Below are positions 1-8,163 of a DNA stretch of 64,000 bases, one piece after another. Each line of letters starts with the position of its first letter. Position 1 is the stretch's first letter. Below the pieces are notes generated by a model. The model was not told the DNA's origin. It saw only the letters and a program-made list of their open reading frames with translations, and ran no database searches. Origin of the DNA: JADFXI01 sp963784135 (GTDB lineage Bacteria > Nitrospirota > Thermodesulfovibrionia > Thermodesulfovibrionales > Dissulfurispiraceae); the NCBI GenBank assembly GCA_963784135.1, contig CAWAQG010000006.1, positions 1-64,000 on the forward strand. Reading direction: 5' to 3'. Both the position numbers and the translations under genes were made by a program.

Positions 1-663
1 CAAGCGAAAGGAAACCTCTTTGAGGCTTTTTATTATATCGCTTACTTCACATAACGGAGAACTACACTTTCAAAGTTTCCAAATTTTAATTCTTTTCTCA
101 GTGTCAATTTTTGTTGCTTTTGTCGCCTATTTTGCTGCCTTGCGTAAACCCCATAACTTATTGATTATCCTTATCTCTGTTGGCTAACGGCTAATGCATG
201 TCAATTTCTGTTGCTAATGACTATTTTGCTGATTCGCAGCTTAGCATCATTTTACATTGTTTTTAAAGGATATTCTATATAAATAAAGTCAGGTATTTTT
301 CTTGCTGTAGGATTATGTCCTACAAGCTATAGGGATTATGTCCTACAAGCGGATTTGCTGGGCAATGGCCTTGGCGGGAGAGCATTGGCATAGAGGTGAA
401 AGTGAGAGCGCAGCAGAAAGATCAGGCGGAAGCAAAGAACGCATTAAACGGCTGTCATCCCGAGTAAGCCGCGAGTAATTTGAGAGGATTAAGGGAAAAG
501 GCACAATTTCTGTGCTCGGAAACAAGTGTATAAGCATTGAGAAGACTTTCTACTCCGGCTGCTTTTACGGCATCCGGTTGATGTAATCAAGCTTACATGC
601 TTATTCCCGCAGGTTTTTTTAAATGCAGGCAGGAACTTACATGTATGAAGGAGGTTGTAGACG
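1..663. other. Intergenic stretch with short repeats
   Basis: No convincing gene is seen here on either strand; the one ORF of about 64 codons on the minus strand has no recognisable family features. A short hairpin (CCTC-TTT-GAGG, 15-25) followed by a T run resembles a weak terminator for a gene left of the window. Segments 102-145 and 198-239 are a degenerate direct repeat (both carry TGTCAATTT.TGTTGCT and CTATTTTGCTG). A 13-nt palindrome TTGATGTAATCAA lies at 578-590, one base shorter in its spacer than an FNR box. Confidence 0.5.
306..350. promoter_or_regulatory. Tandem palindromic operator-like sites
   Basis: TGTAGGA-TTATG-TCCTACA (306-324) is a perfect 7-bp inverted repeat. The 17-mer GATTATGTCCTACAAGC then occurs twice, at 311-327 and 334-350, a 23-base period or about two helical turns. 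Two dyad-type sites on the same face of DNA upstream of the small genes at 664-1130 look like a regulator binding region. The regulator is not identifiable; this is inference from symmetry and spacing. Confidence 0.4.
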
Positions 664-756
664 ATGAATAAACAAGAGTGGGTTACTGCGGCGCTTCTAT
701 CTGCAAGCCTGATTATTATCTCCTGGGTAGTTGTTTATTTCGTTGTGTGGAAGTGA
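664..756 (+). CDS. Small single-span membrane peptide (30 aa)
   Basis: An ATG follows a strong ribosome binding site (GAAGGAGG, about 8 bases upstream) and opens a 30-residue peptide with a polar N-terminus (MNKQEW), one hydrophobic helix rich in Ile, Val and Ser, and a final Lys. It is too short for standard gene callers. The composition fits a small accessory subunit of a membrane complex, but no family is recognised. It lies just upstream of the two-CW gene and resembles in style the interrupted peptide gene at 1264, including an Ile-Ser-Trp-Val motif in both helices. Confidence 0.5.
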   Translation: MNKQEWVTAALLSASLIIISWVVVYFVVWK

Positions 757-878
757 CCGTGCGGGAAAAGTCTGAAACCAATTATCTCTCAGTTTTTTTC
801 TGGTAGCTTATTGTCCGGGCAAGATTAAGGATGAAAAGAAATAGATGGGAAAGATATATCAAAAAGAGGTGAACCATA

Positions 879-1130
879 ATGAACTGTTGGGAATTTAAAA
901 AGTGCGGACGGGAGAAAGGTGGAGTTAATGTCAAACAACTGGGTGTTTGCCCTGCGTATCCTGATAATGGCAAAACCTGCGCCCGCGTAGCTGGGACGCT
1001 GTGCTGCGGCAAAACCCAGGGGTATTTTGCCATGAAGATTGCCAATTGCATACAGTGCGACTATTACAATAGTGGGCACTATATAAAAGGACTTTCCTTT
1101 GGCAATGGGATGTCAAAAGGGAGTTTATAG
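879..1130 (+). CDS. Two-CW domain protein
   Basis: A small cysteine-rich protein of 83 residues. It opens with NCWEFKKCGRE and continues with GVCPAYP, TCARVAGTLCCG and CIQCDYY, giving eight or more cysteines in the arrangement of the two-CW family. These proteins or domains are often found near, or within, chemotaxis receptors and signalling proteins, and are presumed metal-binding. An AGAGGTGA ribosome binding site precedes the ATG. A heme/CZB chemoreceptor lies downstream at 2779, beyond the insertion sequence. The molecular role is not established. Confidence 0.7.
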   Translation: MNCWEFKKCGREKGGVNVKQLGVCPAYPDNGKTCARVAGTLCCGKTQGYFAMKIANCIQCDYYNSGHYIKGLSFGNGMSKGSL

Positions 1131-1408
1131 ATAATGTCTTTATTATTTTGCGGCAGTTGATAAATTGAATGTCTCTGTTTATAGAGGTTGGATTATGACA
1201 AAGTGGAGCAGCTTTCGGCCTATCCCGTTTCGTGATGGATAGGAGTCAGCAAGGAGGAGTGCCGTGATTGGGAAAAAATGGTTGAAGCATGAAGCAGGTG
1301 TTTTTAGTATAGTGGTGGCAGGGGCGTATATAGAGTTTGCCATTGTTTATTTCACCATCTCCTGGGTACTGTATGATCTTCCCCCGGTTCAGTGGACACC
1401 GAGTTAGG

Positions 1409-2272
1409 TTAGGCTGCTACTGCATCCAGCTCAAAGGATACCGGAGAACGATAGCCCAGTGCTGAATGCTTCCTCTGACGATTATAAAACATTTCGACAT
1501 ATTCAAAAATACTCTGCCGTGCCTCTGCCCTTGTTGCATACCTGTGCTGATACACATGCTCCACTTTTAATGTGTGAAAGAAACTCTCTGCTACAGCATT
1601 ATCATAGCAATCGCCTTTCTTGCTCATGCTCTGGCGGAACTTATAATGCTCCAGGACTTTCCGGAAATCTTTACAGGCATACTGCACTCCCCTGTCTGAA
1701 TGAAAGATGCAGCCAGCAGGAGGTCTACGCCTGCCTATGGCCTGATACAGTGCCCTGATTACAAAGTCTGCTGTCAGTCGGTTGCTCATGGCCCAGCCTA
1801 CTACCTTCCTTGAATACAAATCAATAATCACCGCCAGGTACAGCCATCCCTCATTGGTTGAAACATACGTTATGTCTGACACCCATACTGCATTGGGACT
1901 CGCTGCTGTGAAGTCCTGTTTCAACAGGTTCTCCGCCACCGGCAGATTGTGTTTGGAATTCGTTGTGGCCTTGAACTTCTTCGCTGCCTTTGCCTTGATA
2001 CCATTAACTTTCATTATCCTGGCGACCCGGTTCTTGCCACAACACAATCCCTTATCACGGAGAGCATCGGCAATCCTTGGGCTTCCATAACTGCCTTTGC
2101 TCTTCCGGTATGATTCCTTTATCTCCATAAGCAATCTTTCCTCATCCTTTCGTCTCTTTCCTTGTGGCTGCTTCTTCCACCCGTAATAGCCGCTCCGTGA
2201 TACTCCCAATGCTCGGCACATCTTCATCACCCTGAATTCGGAGCGATACCGGTCCATAAAGCAATATTTCAT
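1409..2272 (-). CDS. IS3-family transposase OrfB (DDE integrase)
   Basis: The 287-residue catalytic subunit of the IS3-family transposase. An HTH_21-like N-terminus (CRALGVSRSGYYGWKK) is followed by an rve integrase core. The catalytic triad is visible: Asp in VWVSDITYV, Asp in FHSDRGVQY and Glu in DNAVAESFFHTLK. The ORF overlaps orfA by four bases (ATGA), so it may be expressed by translational coupling, or as an OrfAB fusion if frameshifting occurs. It is full length and appears intact. Confidence 0.93.
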   Translation of the reverse strand: MKYCFMDRYRSEFRVMKMCRALGVSRSGYYGWKKQPQGKRRKDEERLLMEIKESYRKSKGSYGSPRIADALRDKGLCCGKNRVARIMKVNGIKAKAAKKFKATTNSKHNLPVAENLLKQDFTAASPNAVWVSDITYVSTNEGWLYLAVIIDLYSRKVVGWAMSNRLTADFVIRALYQAIGRRRPPAGCIFHSDRGVQYACKDFRKVLEHYKFRQSMSKKGDCYDNAVAESFFHTLKVEHVYQHRYATRAEARQSIFEYVEMFYNRQRKHSALGYRSPVSFELDAVAA

Positions 2273-2577
2273 TTCGGGTGTCTTGAGAAGATGGCCAACG
2301 CTTTTTTTAGTATGTCACGCTCCTCTTTAAGGTTTGCGTTTTCCTTTTGAAGCCGCCTCATCTCTTCATCCTGAGGCTTTAGGCGACCTTTTCCCGGAAA
2401 GCTGCTGCCAGGATCGTCCTCATACTCACGTTTCCACCTGTGCAACTGATTCTCGTGAATCCCAAGGCTGCGGGCAACATCTGCTACTGTCCTGCCTCCC
2501 TCGGTTATCATTCGTACTGCCTCTGCTTTGAACTCCTTGTCATACTTCTTCCGGCCACTACCATTGCTGTCTTGCAT
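2269..2577 (-). CDS. IS3-family transposase OrfA (helix-turn-helix)
   Basis: A 102-residue DNA-binding subunit. The N-terminus carries a helix-turn-helix of the HTH_8/IS3 orfA type (KYDKEFKAEAVRMI ... VADVARSLGIHENQLHRWKREY), followed by a charged leucine-containing coiled coil (EEMRRLQKENANLKEERDILKKA) that mediates multimerisation in this family. It ends in AIFSRHPK and overlaps orfB by four bases. It binds the terminal inverted repeats. Confidence 0.92.
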   Translation of the reverse strand: MQDSNGSGRKKYDKEFKAEAVRMITEGGRTVADVARSLGIHENQLHRWKREYEDDPGSSFPGKGRLKPQDEEMRRLQKENANLKEERDILKKALAIFSRHPK

Positions 2578-2778
2578 CTCACACCTCCGTAGGTTATTTA
2601 TTTTAACCTAACCTTTCGGTGTGTCCGCTATTCCGGGGGAAGTTCAGTACGGTTTTTTCCCGGTTGGATAACATAATCAGTAATTGATGACTGTCGAATG
2701 ATGGTTCTTTTTCAAAATACTATTTGGGACAAGAGTGGCTTGTATTAATTCTTTAATATTTGCTGCTGCACAAGGCGG

Positions 2779-4737
2779 ATGGACCTAATGAATCTAAGAA
2801 ACATCTCGATTAAATGGAAGGTGGCAATCCCCATCATTGTAACTGTTGCTATCGGGATTGCGGCTACGGTTCTTTTTACAGGCTACAAGACGGAATCAAT
2901 TGTTGTCACTGAGGTAAAGAACTCAACGCTTTCCGGCTATAGAGATACTGTATTAAATTCCCTTACCTCGATGATGATGGCAGGGAATATAAAAGAGACA
3001 AAGGGGGAGTTTCTTGAGCAGATGCAAAACATCGTTGCCCTCCGGGTCATACGATCGGATATCCTTGATAAGGACTACGGCAGAGGAAACGACAAAGATT
3101 ATGCAGCGGATAGTGTTGAGAAAGAGGTTGTGGAAAAAGGAGTAGAAAGGATTGTTCTTGAGGGAGATTACATCAAAGGGGTGTATCCCTATATAGCAAA
3201 ATCAAATTCCATGGGGAAGAACTGTCTCACGTGCCATAACGTACCGGAAGGAACTGTTCTTGGGGCGATCAGCATAAAGGTGCCTCTAACCAATTCCCTG
3301 CATCGGATACGTTTATTGCAATATACCTACTGCCTGCTTGGCGTGGTTGGCATCGTGATTATCAGTATTCTGGCTATAGGCATAATTCGGCTTACCATTA
3401 AAAAACCACTCGGGAAGATCCTTGAGATTATAAAATTAGTGGCAAGTGGAAATTTGGACGTATGCAAACAAGCTGAGGACTGTAGGTTTAGTAATGATGA
3501 AATCGGTGAGATAGCTGAGAATGTAAAAGTCATGACAAAAACCATAAACGAAATGGGACTCGATATACTCTCGTCTGTAAATGTGATGATGCCCACACTC
3601 GAAATACTCATCGACCGTCAGGAAAAAGGGATGAAGGATGCTATAAAACAGCTTGATGAATCCAGCCAGACCGCTGCTTCATCTACGGAGATGGCAGGCA
3701 CTGTTGATGGTATAACGGCAAACATTAGAAACACTTCAGAACTTACCGTCAAGACTGCTGATTCTGCCAATGAAGGAGAAACGGTGCTGGTCGAAGCGCA
3801 AAAAGTGATGGACGCTTTTATAGCGACTATCAGTGAGCTGGGTGACAATATCAATTCTCTTAGTAACAAGATAACCGGCATCCAGAGTGTTGTCGTGACA
3901 ATAACGGATATTGCTGATCAGACCAATCTCTTGGCTCTCAATGCTGCTATAGAGGCTGCCCGCGCAGGAGAACAGGGCAGGGGGTTTGCAGTCGTGGCAG
4001 ATGAGGTCCGCAAACTCGCGGAGCGTACCATCAGGGCTACGACCGAAATATCTGACCAGATAAAAGAGATCCGGCAGGAATCAGGTAACACGACTACCAA
4101 AATGTCTATCGCAAGTGGAGACCTTACGGATGTGTTTAACCACTTAGGTCTGATAAGACAGACTTTTACCGGCATCGTCTCAAATGCGCAGGACACAAAA
4201 AATCATGTTCTAGAAATTACAAACGCCATGAACGAACTTGCCTTGGTTGCAGGCGGCGTAGCTGAGAGCGCAGAGCGCAGTCTGACAATATCGAGTGAAG
4301 GAGCATCGGAATCTGAAACTGCTCTTCAGCAGGGAGTCCGTCTCATACTCAGCATGAGTGATTTTCGTGATCGCACAACCAAGATGCAATACCATATGGA
4401 TACAGATTTCTTCATCGATTTAGTAAAAACAGATCACCTTATTTTCGCAGCCAAGGTTTTTGCTCACCTGATGGGTTTAACAAAACTTGACCCAAACAAG
4501 ATAGCGGATCATACCACTTGTCGTATGGGCAAGTGGTACTATACAAAAGGTAAAGAGATATATGGGAATAGTAATGCTTTTACAAGTGTCGAGGAAGCAC
4601 ACAAGATATTTCATGCTGCCGCAAAGAAGGCTATATCGGAACCCGATCAGGTCAAGGCCCATGAACTGTATGGTCAGATGAAGGAGACCTCTAAGCAGAT
4701 TATCTCCAGGCTCGATCAGCTCAAGAATAAAAAGTGA
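2779..4737 (+). CDS. Methyl-accepting chemotaxis protein with heme and CZB domains
   Basis: A 652-residue chemoreceptor. A transmembrane helix (about 14-34) precedes a periplasmic sensor with one CXXCH heme-binding motif (CLTCH near residue 149) in a DUF3365/Tll0287-like context, then a second helix (about 182-205), a HAMP segment and the signalling hairpin with the conserved tip NLLALNAAIEAARAGEQGRG near residue 384. The C-terminus is a chemoreceptor zinc-binding (CZB) domain with HTTCRMGKWYYTKG and further histidines (DHLIF, EEAHKIFH). It may combine periplasmic redox or gas sensing by c-type heme with cytoplasmic zinc or oxidant sensing. The start follows AAGGCGG closely. Confidence 0.92.
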   Translation: MDLMNLRNISIKWKVAIPIIVTVAIGIAATVLFTGYKTESIVVTEVKNSTLSGYRDTVLNSLTSMMMAGNIKETKGEFLEQMQNIVALRVIRSDILDKDYGRGNDKDYAADSVEKEVVEKGVERIVLEGDYIKGVYPYIAKSNSMGKNCLTCHNVPEGTVLGAISIKVPLTNSLHRIRLLQYTYCLLGVVGIVIISILAIGIIRLTIKKPLGKILEIIKLVASGNLDVCKQAEDCRFSNDEIGEIAENVKVMTKTINEMGLDILSSVNVMMPTLEILIDRQEKGMKDAIKQLDESSQTAASSTEMAGTVDGITANIRNTSELTVKTADSANEGETVLVEAQKVMDAFIATISELGDNINSLSNKITGIQSVVVTITDIADQTNLLALNAAIEAARAGEQGRGFAVVADEVRKLAERTIRATTEISDQIKEIRQESGNTTTKMSIASGDLTDVFNHLGLIRQTFTGIVSNAQDTKNHVLEITNAMNELALVAGGVAESAERSLTISSEGASESETALQQGVRLILSMSDFRDRTTKMQYHMDTDFFIDLVKTDHLIFAAKVFAHLMGLTKLDPNKIADHTTCRMGKWYYTKGKEIYGNSNAFTSVEEAHKIFHAAAKKAISEPDQVKAHELYGQMKETSKQIISRLDQLKNKK

Positions 4738-5021
4738 AGCTCTCTCGCGGCAAGCCGCAGGGCATCAGTAGTCGGGTGCGGGATAATTTCAGTGCTGAAT
4801 AAGGCAATAACATGAGAAGGAAATTGTCAGTTCACCGTATAAAGGGCCTTGCAGTATTTCTGGTGTTGGAATCCCCTTCATGCCTGATGTCTGAATCAGA
4901 CAAGAAATCGGCTAAAGGATTGCCTTTCTGTTTTCCGTTATGATAAATTAAGCTTATAATTTAATAAGATCAGCTCATTGATTGAATGAAGTTTTTTGTC
5001 GCGGCATGGGAGGGGAGTTTG

Positions 5022-5267
5022 ATGGAGGAGATAAAGGTCGACAAGACCATAAACATCAAAGGGCTTGTATGCCCTTATACGTTCGTCAAGGCAAAACTCG
5101 CCATTGAGGATATGGCGTTGGGAGAGGTCCTCGAAATAGTCCTGGATTATGAGGAGGCGTCCCGCAGCATACCCAAATCCATGGAAGACCACGGCCAAAA
5201 AGTATTGCGCGTTGAAAAAATAAACGATACGGACTGGTTGCTGCTAATCAGGAAAGATAAGGAATAA
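5022..5267 (+). CDS. tusA: TusA/SirA-family sulfur carrier protein
   Basis: An 81-residue protein with the family signature near its N-terminus, INIKGLVCPYTFVKAK, where the Cys-Pro cysteine carries persulfide. The ATG at 5022 is chosen over an in-frame ATG at 4986 because GGGAGGGGAG lies just upstream and TusA proteins start close to this motif. It ends four bases before the MoeB-like gene. Placed at the head of a sulfur-carrier cluster, it could deliver sulfur to the MoaD-like protein; that partnership is inferred. Confidence 0.88.
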   Translation: MEEIKVDKTINIKGLVCPYTFVKAKLAIEDMALGEVLEIVLDYEEASRSIPKSMEDHGQKVLRVEKINDTDWLLLIRKDKE

Positions 5268-5271
5268 GACA

Positions 5272-6072
5272 ATGGAATTCACCGAAGATCAGTTGCAGCG
5301 TTACAGCCGCCATATACTTCTGCCCGAGGTCGGAGGAAAGGGGCAGAAAAAACTGCTCGCCGCGAAAGTGTTTATTATCGGGGCCGGCGGGCTGGGATGC
5401 CCTGTCGGCTATTATCTCGCCGCGGCAGGTGTGGGCACTCTCGGGATCATTGATAACGACAGGGTGGAAATGAGCAACCTTCAACGGCAGATTGCGCACA
5501 GCACCAGGACGCTCGGCATGCTGAAAGTTGAATCGGCAAAGTCGACCTTTGAGGCATTGAATCCTGATGTGAAGGTCATCGGCATTGCGGAAAGACTTTC
5601 AAAAGATACTATAATGAATTTGATAAAGGATTATGATATCGTTGTGGACGGGAGCGATAATTTCCCGACCCGCTATCTGGTCAACGATGCGTGCGTTATG
5701 ATGAAAAAGCCGCTTGTAAGCGGCGCTATTCTGAAGTTCGAGGGCCAGGTAACTACTGTTGTGCCCGGAGAAGGCCACTGCTACCGGTGTCTGTTTGAAG
5801 AGATGCCGCCGGCAGGACTCGTGCCCTCATGCCAGGAGGCGGGGGTTATCGGAGCGATTCCCGGTGTAGTCGGCTCTTTGCAGGCTATCGAGGTCATCAA
5901 GCTTATTCTCGGCAAGGGTGAGGTGCTGAAAAATACGCTGCTGATATACGATGCCCTGAAGACAACCTTCAGACGTGTCAGAATCCCCACTAATAATGAA
6001 TGCCCGGTGTGCGGGAAGAACCCCACAATTACCGAACTCCAGGATTACGAGGCCGGATATTGCAGGATGTAA
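5272..6072 (+). CDS. moeB: MoeB/ThiF-family adenylyltransferase (E1-like)
   Basis: A 266-residue ATP-dependent activator of ubiquitin-like sulfur carriers. It shows the nucleotide-binding GAGGLGCPVGYYLA loop, the DNDRVEMSNLQRQI substrate/ATP motif, DGSDNFPTRYLVND, and zinc-binding pairs CYRC and CPVC. The family adenylates the C-terminal glycine of MoaD/ThiS proteins before thiocarboxylate formation. It lies four bases after tusA and 25 bases before the JAMM protease. Its likely client is the MoaD-like protein at 8164; it could also serve molybdopterin or thiamine synthesis. Confidence 0.92.
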   Translation: MEFTEDQLQRYSRHILLPEVGGKGQKKLLAAKVFIIGAGGLGCPVGYYLAAAGVGTLGIIDNDRVEMSNLQRQIAHSTRTLGMLKVESAKSTFEALNPDVKVIGIAERLSKDTIMNLIKDYDIVVDGSDNFPTRYLVNDACVMMKKPLVSGAILKFEGQVTTVVPGEGHCYRCLFEEMPPAGLVPSCQEAGVIGAIPGVVGSLQAIEVIKLILGKGEVLKNTLLIYDALKTTFRRVRIPTNNECPVCGKNPTITELQDYEAGYCRM

Positions 6073-6097
6073 GTTGACGGTTTCGTAAAAAGTCCAT

Positions 6098-6502
6098 ATG
6101 CAGCACATAAATATTCCTAAACATATTTTTGATGACATGATCACTTATTGCAGGGAGGGCCATCCCAATGAGGTGTGCGGGATTTTAGCGGGCAGCGGCC
6201 GCGAGGTATCCAGGCTCTTCCGGATGCGAAATGTCGAAAGCTCGCCGGTGAGTTACCTCATGGATTCAAAAGAACAATTCGAGGTCATGAAGGCGCTCCG
6301 CGACGAGGGGCTCTCGATTGTCGCACTGTTCCATTCCCACCCCGCATCTGCTGCTTACCCGTCGGCAAAAGACGTGGAACTTGCGTTTTACGATGACAGC
6401 GCTTATGTTATTGTGGGTCTTTCCGGGAGAGATCCTATGGTTAAAGCGTTCTTCATCGTAAATGGAGTTGTTGAGGAAATCGCAATCACGGTCAACGAAT
6501 AA
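6098..6502 (+). CDS. JAMM/Mov34 metalloprotease (M67 family)
   Basis: A 134-residue single-domain JAMM protease. The zinc site is visible: Glu in PNEVCGILAG and the HSHPASAAYPSAKD motif (His-x-His, Ser, Asp). Bacterial relatives such as Mec+ and QbsD trim residues after the Gly-Gly of MoaD-like sulfur carriers. A matching substrate with ten extra residues after GG lies at 8164. The ATG forms the end of a 23-base repeat (6078-6100) also present at 19339, and no good ribosome binding site is seen, so the insertion of that repeat may have replaced the original leader. Confidence 0.9.
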   Translation: MQHINIPKHIFDDMITYCREGHPNEVCGILAGSGREVSRLFRMRNVESSPVSYLMDSKEQFEVMKALRDEGLSIVALFHSHPASAAYPSAKDVELAFYDDSAYVIVGLSGRDPMVKAFFIVNGVVEEIAITVNE

Positions 6503-6538
6503 AGGCCGATCCTATAAGTTGATCTTATAAATTAAACA

Positions 6539-6714
6539 ACAGGAGAAGGGGAGCACTTGCTTTTCGGCACGCTGAAACTACTTTCGTCGGCAATTCTCAA
6601 TTTTTCCATGACAGCGATATCCGAATCCTTTCCCAGTTAGGGCTCGGCGTTACTCGCCCCTGTTACAGTAGACCCGTGCATCGTGCCGAAAAGCAAGTGC
6701 TCCCCTTCTCCTGT
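6539..6714. repeat. Long perfect inverted repeat (33-bp arms, 110-nt loop)
   Basis: Arms 6539-6571 and 6682-6714 are exact reverse complements over 33 bases (outer end ACAGGAGAAGGGGAGC). The 110-base interior has no ORF. The gap 6503-6828 otherwise holds nothing recognisable. The size, about 176 bp, and perfect ends fit a miniature inverted-repeat element or a structured RNA placed between the JAMM gene and the threonine-synthase-like gene. No target duplication is obvious. A perfect stem this long suggests a recent origin. Confidence 0.65.
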
Positions 6715-6828
6715 CTTCCGCAGACCACTTTGATTTTCTTTCTGTTTTGAAGTAAGATATAATTTACTTTTAAAGTCTTCCGGCGAGGTCTCGATGCTTC
6801 AATTCTCCGGAATAAACGGGAGGTTCTT

Positions 6829-8070
6829 ATGGGATATGTTAAAGGCCTGAAATGCAGGGAATGCGGCAGGGAGTATCCTGTTGATCCTATATATGTCTGC
6901 GAATTTTGTTTCGGTCCCCTGGAAGTGATGTATGACTACAAAAAGATTAAAAGAGCATTGAAACGTAAAACGATAGAAAAGCGGGATGGAAACCTCTGGC
7001 GCTATAAGGAGCTTCTTCCCATCGACGGCGAGCCGCAGGTGGGACTCAATTCCGGCTTTACACCCCTTGTTAGGGCTGATAACCTTGCGAGTGCCCTTGG
7101 GGTCAGGGAACTGTACGTTAAAGATGATACGGTGGCCCATCCTACTTTGTCGTTCAAGGACAGGGTTGTTGCCGTGGCGCTTACCAAGGCAAAGGAGTTC
7201 GGGTTTGATACGGTGGCCTGCGCGTCTACCGGCAACCTGGCCCACTCGGTTTCTGCTCATGGCGCCAAGGCGGGCTTCAAACGTTTTGTGTTTATTCCTG
7301 CTTCACTGGAGCAGAGCAAGATAGTGGCCTCGCTGGTATATGAACCGAATCTTGTTGCTGTCGACGGCAATTACGATGAGGTCAACAGGCTTTGCAGCGA
7401 GATCGCCAATAAATACCCATGGGCATTTGTCAATATAAACATCAGGCCGTTCTACGCAGAGGGCTCCAAGACGCAAGGTTTCGAGATTATCGAGCAATTG
7501 GGATGGGAAGCGCCCGACAATGTGGTTGTGCCCTGCGCCAGCGGCTCGCTTCTTACAAAGGTGTGGAAGTCATTTAAGGAATTCAAAGAAATAGGATTGA
7601 TCAAAAAACTGGGGACAAAAGTGTTTGCAGCTCAGGCAACCGGCTGTTCTCCCATATCTGCTGCCATAAAACAGGGTACTGATATAATAAAACCGGTCAA
7701 GCCGAATACGGTGGCTAAATCGCTTGCCATCGGCAACCCTGCCGACGGGTACTATGCAAGCCATATCGTTAAGGAAACCGGGGGCCATGCAGAGGATGTT
7801 TCCGATGAAGAAATTATCGATGGAATAAAGCTGCTTGCAAAGACTGAGGGCATTTTTGCCGAGACCGCGGGGGGCGTTACGGTCGCAACGGCAAGGAAGC
7901 TGATTGAGCAGGGAAGGATAGGCAGAAATGAAAAAACGGTAATATGCATTACCGGCAATGGACTGAAGACCCAGGAGGCGCTCAACGGGCACACGGCGGA
8001 AATGCATCATATCAAACCGAACATGGCGGCATTTGAAGAGATATATAAAAAGATGGGCTATGGGCAATAG
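6829..8070 (+). CDS. Threonine-synthase-like PLP enzyme with zinc ribbon
   Basis: A 413-residue fold-type II PLP enzyme. It starts with a zinc ribbon (CRECGREYPVDPIYVCEFC), followed by the PLP-lysine motif PTLSFKDRVVAVAL near residue 110, the ASTGNLAHSVSAHG phosphate-binding region and TGNGLKT near the C-terminus. Homology alone says threonine synthase, but a second, canonical ThrC is encoded at 8840. Its position between the JAMM protease and the MoaD-like carrier suggests a sulfhydrylase that takes sulfur from a carrier thiocarboxylate, possibly on O-phosphohomoserine. That function is inference. The last residues (GYGQ and stop) are encoded by a heptamer repeat. Confidence 0.85.
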   Translation: MGYVKGLKCRECGREYPVDPIYVCEFCFGPLEVMYDYKKIKRALKRKTIEKRDGNLWRYKELLPIDGEPQVGLNSGFTPLVRADNLASALGVRELYVKDDTVAHPTLSFKDRVVAVALTKAKEFGFDTVACASTGNLAHSVSAHGAKAGFKRFVFIPASLEQSKIVASLVYEPNLVAVDGNYDEVNRLCSEIANKYPWAFVNINIRPFYAEGSKTQGFEIIEQLGWEAPDNVVVPCASGSLLTKVWKSFKEFKEIGLIKKLGTKVFAAQATGCSPISAAIKQGTDIIKPVKPNTVAKSLAIGNPADGYYASHIVKETGGHAEDVSDEEIIDGIKLLAKTEGIFAETAGGVTVATARKLIEQGRIGRNEKTVICITGNGLKTQEALNGHTAEMHHIKPNMAAFEEIYKKMGYGQ

Positions 8071-8142
8071 GCAATGGGTCAAAGTCATAAAAAAAGAAAA
8101 AAGATTCTTTTCTATTTTTTCCATAGCCTATAGCCCATAGCC
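8053..8142. repeat. Heptamer-repeat hairpin element A
   Basis: Left arm 8053-8079 is made of heptamers such as GGGCTAT, GGGCAAT and AGGCAAT; right arm 8121-8142 is its near reverse complement. They enclose an A/T-rich loop with AAAAAAAGAAAAAAG and TTCTTTTCTATTTTTT. The RNA would form a stem of about 22 bp. The stop codon of the upstream gene lies inside the left arm. The same architecture recurs at 8721, 22354, 33046 and 38762. Confidence 0.8.
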
Positions 8143-8163
8143 TGATTTTAAGGAGGTGTTTTC

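Larger units (their letters stand above)
1374..2646 (-). mobile_element. IS3-family insertion sequence
   Basis: A 1273-bp element with imperfect terminal inverted repeats: the left end begins TGATCTTCCCCCGG and the right end, read inward, begins TGAACTTCCCCCGG. The ends have the TG...CA form of IS3-family elements. The direct repeat GTA flanks both sides (1371-1373 and 2647-2649), a 3-bp target duplication as expected for this family. It carries orfA and orfB on the minus strand. The near-matching ends, intact ORFs and clean target duplication point to a recent insertion. Confidence 0.88.
1264..2671 (+). pseudogene. Small membrane peptide gene interrupted by the IS3 element
   Basis: A GTG start follows a strong AAGGAGG site (1250-1256). 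The frame encodes a peptide with one hydrophobic span (EAGVFSIVVAGAYIEFAIVY...) and runs into the insertion sequence, ending at 1407 after 47 codons. If the element and one copy of its 3-bp target duplication are removed, the frame continues into the right flank as LYGFFPVG and stops at 2671, restoring a 43-residue protein. No family is recognised. The truncated version may still be translated with an IS-encoded tail. Confidence 0.6.

Noticed and set aside
578..590. TTGATGTAATCAA as an FNR site
   Set aside because: The spacer is three bases rather than four, so it does not fit the FNR geometry.
879..1116. Minus-strand ORFs opposite the two-CW gene
   Set aside because: They are shadows of a cysteine-patterned plus-strand gene with a good ribosome binding site.
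1459..2531. Plus-strand ORFs inside the IS3 element
   Set aside because: Antisense shadows of orfA and orfB, whose DDE and helix-turn-helix motifs are on the minus strand.
4812..4943. 43-codon ORF between the chemoreceptor and tusA
   Set aside because: No ribosome binding site, no hydrophobic or conserved pattern.
8053..8142. Heptamer hairpins as a CRISPR array
   Set aside because: Units are seven bases with no spacers and no cas genes are present.
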